Source: Anaeromassilibacillus sp. An200
GTDB lineage: Bacteria; Bacillota; Clostridia; Oscillospirales; Acutalibacteraceae
DNA length: 64,000 bases
Assembly: GCF_002160025.1 (NCBI RefSeq)
Contig: NZ_NFJU01000017.1
Span: 1 to 64,000 of the forward strand
Direction: 5' to 3'
The position numbers and the translations under genes are program-made. Below, piece after piece: positions 58,873 to 64,000 of this stretch. Position 1 is the stretch's first letter, and each line of letters opens with the position of its first letter. The notes under the pieces were generated by a model that worked only from the letters and a program-made list of their open reading frames with translations, did not search any database and had not been told where the DNA came from.

Positions 58873-60393
58873 ATGTTGGAGATCGACTGGAAACAATTCA
58901 AGAGCGGCACGGACATCCGGGGCGTCGCGACAGAGGGAGTGCCGGGGCAGGAGGTTAACCTCACCGGCTCCGCGGTGCGCCGGATGGCGGCGGGCTATCT
59001 GCTCTGGCTTTCAAACAAGACAGGCAAACCCGCTTCCGAGCTGACAGTCGCTGTCGGCCATGATTCCCGCATTTCCGCCGACCGCATTCAGAAGGCTGTC
59101 GTGGACGCGCTGCTCTCCGCGGGTGTTCGTGTGCTGGTGTGCGGGCTCGCGTCTACCCCCAGCATGTTCATGATCACCGTGGACTGGGACTGCGACGGTT
59201 CCATCCAGATCACCGCCAGCCACCACCCGTATTACCGCAACGGCTTGAAATTCTTCACCAAAGAGGGCGGCCTGGACGGCTCTGACATCGACGAAATCCT
59301 CGCCTATGCCGCGGAGAACAAGGCACCTGCTTATGGAAAGGGCGTCGCGGAGATGGTGGATTATATGTCCCGCTACAGCGAGATTCTGCGCGATAAAATC
59401 AAGCAGGGCGTCAACGCCGAGGACTATGAGCATCCTCTCGCCGGCTTCCACATCGTGGTGGACGCAGGCAACGGCGCGGGCGGCTTTTACGCCACGGATG
59501 TGCTTGCCCCGCTGGGCGCGGATATTTCCGGCAGCCAGTTCCTGGAGCCGGACGGCATGTTTCCGAACCATATCCCGAACCCCGAAAACGCGGCTGCGAT
59601 GGATTCGGTCCGTCTTGCCACCATCCGTGCCAAGGCCGACCTGGGCGTGATCTTTGACACCGATGTGGATCGCGGCGGCGCTGTCGATGCAAAGGGGGAC
59701 GAGCTCAACCGCAATCGTCTTGTCGCTGTGGCCAGCGCCATCGCGCTTGAGGGCAACGAGGGCGGCACCATCGTGACGGACTCCATCACCTCCAGCGGTT
59801 TGAAGGAATACATTGAGGATACGCTCGGCGGCCACCATCACCGCTTCAAACGCGGCTACCGCAATGTCATCAACGAGGCGATCCGCCTGAACAACGAGGG
59901 GGTGAACTGCCCGCTGGCGATTGAGACCTCCGGCCATGCCGCTCTGCGGGAGAATTACTTCCTTGACGACGGCGCATACCTCGTTACCAAGATCATCATC
60001 AAAATGGCCGTCCTGCGCCGTGAGGGAAAAAATCTGGAAACGCTGCTCGAAGGCCTTCGCGAGCCGGTCGAGGCCACGGAGCTGCGCCTGCCAATCACCG
60101 CGTCCGACTTCCGCGCCTGCGGCGAAGCGGTCATCGCAGGACTGGAGCAGTGGGCGGAAAAGCACGGCTGGGCCATCGCTCCGGATAACCGGGAAGGAAT
60201 CCGTGTCTCCTTCGGCAAGGAAAACGGCGACGGCTGGTTCCTGCTCCGTTTGAGTGTGCACGATCCCATTATGCCGCTTAACATTGAGAGTGATTCTGAG
60301 GGCGGTGTGCGCAAAATGGTGGAGCAGCTTCATGAATATCTGCTTACCTGCGAAGGGCTTGACATCTCTCCTGTTGCAAAATTCCTGGCCTAA
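58873..60393 (+). CDS. phosphoglucomutase/phosphomannomutase
   Basis: A 506-aa alpha-D-phosphohexomutase from the ATG at 58873; a GGAGG lies 11 bases upstream, and an earlier frame to 58828 is unsupported. The active-site serine loop is TASHHPYYRNGLKFF, the metal loop is DTDVDRGG, the sugar-binding loop is ETSGHAALREN (E-x-S-G-H), and the phosphate-binding part is near the C-terminus. It interconverts hexose-1- and hexose-6-phosphates for glycan or cell-wall synthesis. Whether glucose or mannose is preferred is not clear from sequence. Confidence 0.9.
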   Translation: MLEIDWKQFKSGTDIRGVATEGVPGQEVNLTGSAVRRMAAGYLLWLSNKTGKPASELTVAVGHDSRISADRIQKAVVDALLSAGVRVLVCGLASTPSMFMITVDWDCDGSIQITASHHPYYRNGLKFFTKEGGLDGSDIDEILAYAAENKAPAYGKGVAEMVDYMSRYSEILRDKIKQGVNAEDYEHPLAGFHIVVDAGNGAGGFYATDVLAPLGADISGSQFLEPDGMFPNHIPNPENAAAMDSVRLATIRAKADLGVIFDTDVDRGGAVDAKGDELNRNRLVAVASAIALEGNEGGTIVTDSITSSGLKEYIEDTLGGHHHRFKRGYRNVINEAIRLNNEGVNCPLAIETSGHAALRENYFLDDGAYLVTKIIIKMAVLRREGKNLETLLEGLREPVEATELRLPITASDFRACGEAVIAGLEQWAEKHGWAIAPDNREGIRVSFGKENGDGWFLLRLSVHDPIMPLNIESDSEGGVRKMVEQLHEYLLTCEGLDISPVAKFLA

Positions 60394-60443
60394 TCCGGCC
60401 TTTTCACATTCCCGGCAGACAAACGCCGGCTGATACAATCCAA

Positions 60444-60492
60444 AAAACGGCATTCCCCGGACGGCGGTACCGATCCGAGCGAATGCCGTTTT
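60444..60492. terminator. terminator between the mutase gene and spoVAD
   Basis: AAAACGGCATTC (60444-60455) pairs with GAATGCCGTTTT (60481-60492), followed by C and TTTTT. It serves both converging genes. Confidence 0.85.
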
Positions 60493-60497
60493 CTTTT

Positions 60498-61577
60498 TCA
60501 GCGCCCTGCTGCCCCTGTATCTGTATGGGAATGCACAGGGACGGAGCGCAGATGAATCAGATGCGCCACACCTGGAATACTTTCCCCCTGCTGGCTGGTG
60601 GTGAGAGACATCAGCGCCCCCGTGCCGACAAACAGGACATCCTGCATGCGTCCCGCCAGAAGATCGCCGAGCACCACCGAGCACAGCACAGCGGCCGAAC
60701 AGCCGCAGCCCGAGGCCCCGGCGTGAACATCCTGCCGCTGGCGGTCATACAGCATCAGTCCGCCGTCATTGTGCACGGCGGCAATGTCAAAGCCATCCCG
60801 CAGAGCCAGTTCCCGCAGGAGATCACTGCCCACCGCTCCCAGATCGCCGGTCAGGATCAGATCAAAATCGCTTGGGGCGGATGCCGTATCCGTAAAATAA
60901 TCCAGCAGCGTCTCCCATGCCGCGGGGGCCATGGCGGCCCCCATATTCGCCGCATCCTTGATCCCCAGATCCCGCATCCTGCCGAATGTGGCTTCCCGCA
61001 CTACCACAGCGCGTTCCACACCCGACGGAGGTTCCCGGGAAACAATTACAGCCCCGGAAGCGGTAGCCGTCCACTGGGCGGTCGGTGTGCGCTGGCCTCC
61101 ATACTCCAAAGGCAGACGGAACTGCCGCTCCGCTGAACAGAAGTGGGAGGAGGTGACCGCCAAAGCCCGCCGCGCCGCGCCTGCCTCCACAAATACAGCG
61201 GCCATCCCCAGCGTCTGCGCCATGGTCGAGCACGCGCCATACTGCCCGAGAAACGGGATATCCAGCTCACGCAGGCCAAAGACGGACGCGGCGCACTGGT
61301 TCAGCAGATCCCCGGCAAAGACGCAGTCGATTGCCTCCCGCTCCATGCCCGCCTTGCGCAGGGCAAGCTGAGCCGCCTCCGACTGAAGCCGGCTTTCCGC
61401 CTGCTCCCAGCTTTCCAGCCCAAGCGTAGTGTCCTCATGACACTGATCAAACAGGGCCCCCAACGGCCCTTCCTTTTCTTTTTTTCCCACCGAAGCTGCC
61501 CAGCTTGCCGCCCACGGCCCGCGGCCAAACCGCAGGGTTCGTTTCCCGATTCGTGTGATCACATCAGTCGCCCCCAT
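60498..61577 (-). CDS. spoVAD: stage V sporulation protein AD
   Basis: A 359-aa thiolase-fold protein needed for dipicolinic acid uptake into the forespore. Conserved blocks include KKEKEGPLGALFDQCHED, AGDLLNQCAASVFGLRELDIPFLGQYGACSTMAQTLGMA, TSSHFCSAERQFRLPLEYGGQRTPTAQWTATASGAV, DLILTGDLGAVGSDLL and FVGTGALMSLTTSQQ, all in the order of B. subtilis SpoVAD. The ATG at 61577 gives a length near the family's (338-345 aa); longer frames to 61637 or 61751 lack ribosome binding sites. The usual partners spoVAC and spoVAE are not beside it. This is the best evidence that the organism makes spores. Confidence 0.93.
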   Translation of the reverse strand: MGATDVITRIGKRTLRFGRGPWAASWAASVGKKEKEGPLGALFDQCHEDTTLGLESWEQAESRLQSEAAQLALRKAGMEREAIDCVFAGDLLNQCAASVFGLRELDIPFLGQYGACSTMAQTLGMAAVFVEAGAARRALAVTSSHFCSAERQFRLPLEYGGQRTPTAQWTATASGAVIVSREPPSGVERAVVVREATFGRMRDLGIKDAANMGAAMAPAAWETLLDYFTDTASAPSDFDLILTGDLGAVGSDLLRELALRDGFDIAAVHNDGGLMLYDRQRQDVHAGASGCGCSAAVLCSVVLGDLLAGRMQDVLFVGTGALMSLTTSQQGESIPGVAHLIHLRSVPVHSHTDTGAAGR

Positions 61578-61733
61578 CCATTTTGCGTTCAGTATTCCCC
61601 TATCCTTCACCTGTATGCAGGATCCTTTTCTTTCCATGCAGAATTTGGGTCTTTCCGACGCTATTCTGTGGAATTGCACAGAAAATATGAATAATCTGTT
61701 TCTTAAAAATGAAAACTTTGTGGAAATAGGTGA

Positions 61734-61762
61734 TTGCTTTCTCCCAGGCAAATGCGTATAAT
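61734..61762 (+). promoter_or_regulatory. promoter of the purine permease gene
   Basis: TTGCTT (61734-61739) and TATAAT (61757-61762), 17-base spacing. Confidence 0.68.
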
Positions 61763-61778
61763 ATTTTTATCATCAAAC

Positions 61779-61803
61779 GTCCGGCCTATGCGGTTGTCCG
61801 GAC
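61779..61803 (+). promoter_or_regulatory. 5' UTR hairpin upstream of the permease gene
   Basis: GTCCGG (61779-61784) pairs with CCGGAC (61798-61803), followed by TTATTTT. It is a possible short attenuator or stabilising hairpin; I find no conserved purine-riboswitch core. Confidence 0.35.
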
Positions 61804-61833
61804 TTATTTTCATTTACAGGAGGAATGGATCAC

Positions 61834-63234
61834 ATGGCAGGGAACAAAAACGGTTCCGCCCTGGGGAAGAAGGATTTCTTCGATCTCGCGGGCCATGGAA
61901 CCAACGTCAAAACGGAAGTGATCGCTGGTATCACCACTTTTCTGGCGATGGCCTACATTCTCGCGGTCAACCCGAGCATGCTCAAGGAAACGGGCATGGA
62001 TCAGAACGCGGTGTTCGTCGCCACGGCGCTCTCCGCCGCTCTCGCGACCTTCATCATGGGCTTTCTCGCCAATTACCCGGTGGCTCTCGCCTCTGGTATG
62101 GGCCTGAACGCTTACTTCACTTACACTGTCTGCCTCAGCATGGGACTGGGTGAAAACGCCTGGAAAATCGCTCTGACGGCAGTTCTGGTGGAGGGTCTCA
62201 TTTTCATTGTCCTCTCCAGTTTCAAGTTCCGTGAGAAGATTGTCAATGGCATTCCGGCAAATCTCAAATACGCCATCACCGCTGGTATCGGCCTGTTCAT
62301 CACCCTGATTGGCTGCAAGGGCGCGGGTATTGTGGTTTCCAATTCCTCCACGCTTGTTGGCCTGGGTGATTTTGCTTCCCCAACAGTGATTCTCGCTTTT
62401 ATTGGCCTGATCGTTCTTGGCGTCCTGCATCATTTCCGCGTCAAGGGCGCGATCCTGATCAGCATCCTTGTCACCTGGGTGCTTGGCATTGTCGCCGAAC
62501 TGGGCGGCTGGTATCAGGTCAATGTGGAGGCCGGCGTGTTCTCCAACATCCCCTCCTTCTCCAATTACACCCCCTTCCCGTCCCTGGCTCCGACCTTCTT
62601 CCAGTTTGATTTCGGCTATGTTACGGAAAACTTCATGAACTTTATCATCATTGTGTTTGCCTTCCTGTTTGTCGATCTGTTTGATACGGTCGGCACCCTC
62701 GTCGGCGTTGCCGCAAAGGGCAATCTGCTCGACAAGGACGGCAAGCTGCCCCGTGCTGGCAAGGCCCTGATGGCTGACGCTATCGGCACTGTGGCGGGTG
62801 CCTGCCTCGGCACCTCCACTGTCACCAGCTTTGTGGAGTCCTCCGCCGGTGTTTCCGAGGGCGGCCGCACCGGTCTGACGGCGGTTGTCGCTGGCGTGCT
62901 CTTCCTCGTTGCCATCCCGCTGTATCCCATCTTCACCGCGATTCAGGGCTTCGCCACTGCTCCGGCTCTGATTTTTGTCGGCCTGCTGATGATGACCAGC
63001 GTTTTGAAGGTCAAGTTTGACGGCGATATCGCGGACGCAATCGGCGCGTTCCTCGCCATCTTCATGATGCCCTTCACCTATTCGATCGCCAACGGCATTA
63101 TGTTTGGTATGCTGGCCTGGGTTATCCTCAAGCTGCTCACCGGCAAGGCAAAGGATATCTCCCCCATCATGTACGGCGTCGGCATTCTGTTTGTCATTCG
63201 CATTATTACATTGGTCCGGCATGTCGCCTCATGA
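61834..63234 (+). CDS. NCS2-family xanthine/guanine/hypoxanthine permease (AzgA/PbuG type)
   Basis: A 466-aa, 12-14-helix transporter starting at the ATG at 61834 after AGGAGG; a nearer ATG at 61825 is too close to the ribosome binding site. Family markers are EVIAGITTFLAMAYILAVNPSML at the N-terminus, GMGLNAYFTYTVC, and FVDLFDTVGTLVGVA with SFVESSAGVSEGGRTGLTA, the AzgA purine-permease signature. It imports hypoxanthine or guanine by proton symport. GC-rich and lone between a promoter and a terminator. Confidence 0.92.
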   Translation: MAGNKNGSALGKKDFFDLAGHGTNVKTEVIAGITTFLAMAYILAVNPSMLKETGMDQNAVFVATALSAALATFIMGFLANYPVALASGMGLNAYFTYTVCLSMGLGENAWKIALTAVLVEGLIFIVLSSFKFREKIVNGIPANLKYAITAGIGLFITLIGCKGAGIVVSNSSTLVGLGDFASPTVILAFIGLIVLGVLHHFRVKGAILISILVTWVLGIVAELGGWYQVNVEAGVFSNIPSFSNYTPFPSLAPTFFQFDFGYVTENFMNFIIIVFAFLFVDLFDTVGTLVGVAAKGNLLDKDGKLPRAGKALMADAIGTVAGACLGTSTVTSFVESSAGVSEGGRTGLTAVVAGVLFLVAIPLYPIFTAIQGFATAPALIFVGLLMMTSVLKVKFDGDIADAIGAFLAIFMMPFTYSIANGIMFGMLAWVILKLLTGKAKDISPIMYGVGILFVIRIITLVRHVAS

Positions 63235-63279
63235 CCAAGGGCAGCTGCTGAACGGTTTGTCTGCTGAAACATAAAGATC

Positions 63280-63315
63280 AGCCCTCCTGTGAACCCATTC
63301 ACAGGAGGGCTTTTG
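63280..63315 (+). terminator. rho-independent terminator after the permease gene
   Basis: AGCCCTCCTGTGAA (63280-63293) pairs with TTCACAGGAGGGCT (63298-63311), then TTTT. Confidence 0.9.
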
Positions 63316-63351
63316 CATCCCCACACACAGGAACTTTTTGAAAAAAGAAAA

Positions 63352-63395
63352 CCGGCGTTTTCCACCATCATGCAAAGCCATGTGGAAAACGCCGG
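63352..63395 (-). terminator. rho-independent terminator of the cheY-like gene
   Basis: CCGGCGTTTTCCAC pairs with GTGGAAAACGCCGG; a T-rich tract follows on the minus strand. Confidence 0.82.
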
Positions 63396-63410
63396 AAATT
63401 ATTTGAAAAC

Positions 63411-63773
63411 TCACGCAAATGCCTTGTCGAGCGAGCCGATCAGCTGATCCCGATCAAACGGCTTATAGACAAACCCTTTCGCGCCGATGCTGTTGGCCTC
63501 GTCCACGGTATCGTCATAAGCCAGCGAAGAAACCATCAGCACACGGGCCTGGGGATATTTTTTGAGAATCATGCGGGCTGTCTCCAATCCGTCCATTCCC
63601 GGCATCAGAATATCCATTGTCACCAGATCCGGCTGGATCTGATCATACATGTTCAGAGCATCCTCTCCATTTTGGCAGCAAGCGACAATCTCATACTCTG
63701 TATCGGACAGGATCTTCTGCATCTGCATCTGAACAATGCGGGAATCGTCTACCACCATGATTTTCTTTGACAT
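63411..63773 (-). CDS. CheY-like single-domain response regulator
   Basis: A 120-aa receiver domain with no output domain: acidic pair in MVVDDSRIVQMQ, phospho-Asp in DLVTMDILMPGMDG, conserved Ser in LMVSSLAYDD and Lys in FVYKPFDRDQL. The MDILMPGMDGLE block is typical of chemotaxis-like regulators of Firmicutes. It lies directly after a CheX-like gene, so it is probably dephosphorylated by that partner. GGAGTGAC precedes the ATG. Confidence 0.9.
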   Translation of the reverse strand: MSKKIMVVDDSRIVQMQMQKILSDTEYEIVACCQNGEDALNMYDQIQPDLVTMDILMPGMDGLETARMILKKYPQARVLMVSSLAYDDTVDEANSIGAKGFVYKPFDRDQLIGSLDKAFA

Positions 63774-63780
63774 TTCTATG

Positions 63781-64000
63781 TCACTCCTTTGTAGTATGAT
63801 CGGAAATGTTTTCTTCCTCTGAAGGAATCTTATGAATTAACTGAGCACCCTCGTTGCGATTGCTGGTATAATTCAAGACAAGCTCCTGTGATGTTTCCTC
63901 CGGAGTATAACAGCCTGTCGAAAATTTGGGAATTTGGAAACGGGAAGAAATATGCGCCGCCTGAAAAAGTTTGGCAGCAACCTGCCCGCAAATCACATTA
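63781..64000 (-). CDS. CheX-like chemotaxis phosphatase, C-terminal part (cut by window end)
   Basis: The frame is open to the right edge and reads NVICGQVAAKLFQAAHISSR, FQIPKFSTGCY and a polar C-terminus. The N-x-x-C/G-G-x-hydrophobic pattern (NVICGQV) matches the second active-site-like helix of CheC/CheX proteins, which remove phosphate from CheY-P. Only about 73 codons are in the window; the start is beyond it. Assignment rests on this motif and the adjacent CheY-like gene. Confidence 0.58.
   Translation of the reverse strand, partial: NVICGQVAAKLFQAAHISSRFQIPKFSTGCYTPEETSQELVLNYTSNRNEGAQLIHKIPSEEENISDHTTKE

Noticed and set aside
59011-60684. A 557-aa minus-strand frame opposite the phosphohexomutase
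   Set aside because: It runs through a terminator and mirrors the mutase; no domains seen.
61740-61830. Purine riboswitch before the permease gene
   Set aside because: The conserved purine-aptamer loops are not present; only a short hairpin is visible.
61810-63222. A 470-aa minus-strand frame opposite the purine permease
   Set aside because: Hydrophilic mirror image of a membrane protein; no ribosome binding site.

Overview
The window looks like a chromosomal segment of a Gram-positive, endospore-forming anaerobe of the class Clostridia, probably an Oscillospiraceae/Ruminococcaceae-type gut commensal. The evidence is a spoVAD gene, T-box control of a TrpB-type enzyme, an Lpl/Yes-type sugar ABC transporter with its YesMN-type two-component system, many rho-independent terminators, strong GGAGG ribosome binding sites, TTG/GTG starts, and a GC-rich core interrupted by AT-richer accessory DNA. 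The organism call is inference from gene content; no 16S or other marker is present.

Layout. 1-8.5 kb: initiator tRNA-Met with its terminator, ptsI overlapping an mscS-type channel gene, then a minus-strand run of an S41-type protein, a GNAT acetyltransferase, a probable mono-ADP-ribosyltransferase, a GNAT-nucleotidyltransferase fusion, another GNAT and a toroid-like hypothetical protein. 8.5-9.7 kb: AT-rich DNA with a DUF6037-like gene. 9.7-39.35 kb: two mobile elements that I interpret as integrated in tandem in the 3' end of rlmD (23S rRNA m5U methyltransferase). Each has a large serine recombinase gene at its distal end, a mobilization module (MobL remnant or intact MobV relaxase), its own sigma-like factor, DUF2971-type protein(s), and a large restriction-modification (R-M) system next to the proximal end. 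Element 1 (about 14.1 kb) carries hsdR, a fused hsdM-hsdS, a HEPN-like zinc-ribbon protein and a DUF2971 protein. Element 2 (about 15.5 kb) carries primase and helicase genes, MobV, DUF2971 and DUF4238 proteins, and a three-gene system: an XRE regulator, a methylase-like companion, and a 1336-aa GIY-YIG/helicase/methylase protein.

The most unusual feature is at the attachment cores. The same short sequence encodes ETVVLLS, in the same frame, at the 3' end of recombinase 1, inside recombinase 2 and inside rlmD. Recombinase 2 and RlmD continue past the core into closely related tails of about 95 aa, while recombinase 1 stops one residue after it. Integration therefore appears to swap C-termini between the integrase and the housekeeping methyltransferase, in frame.

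39-64 kb: chromosomal core. It holds rlmD, a Trp T-box with a TrpB2-like gene, an LplABC-type transporter with a response regulator (split by a frameshift) and a YesM-type kinase, a promoter-to-terminator unit that may be a small RNA, sbcDC, a metallophosphatase, a D,D-carboxypeptidase, a YjjG-type HAD phosphatase, a ComEC-like metallo-beta-lactamase-fold protein, an HPr-like small protein, an orphan ABC ATPase, a phosphohexomutase, spoVAD, a purine permease, a CheY-like regulator and a CheX-like gene cut by the window end. No CRISPR array and no rRNA genes were seen.
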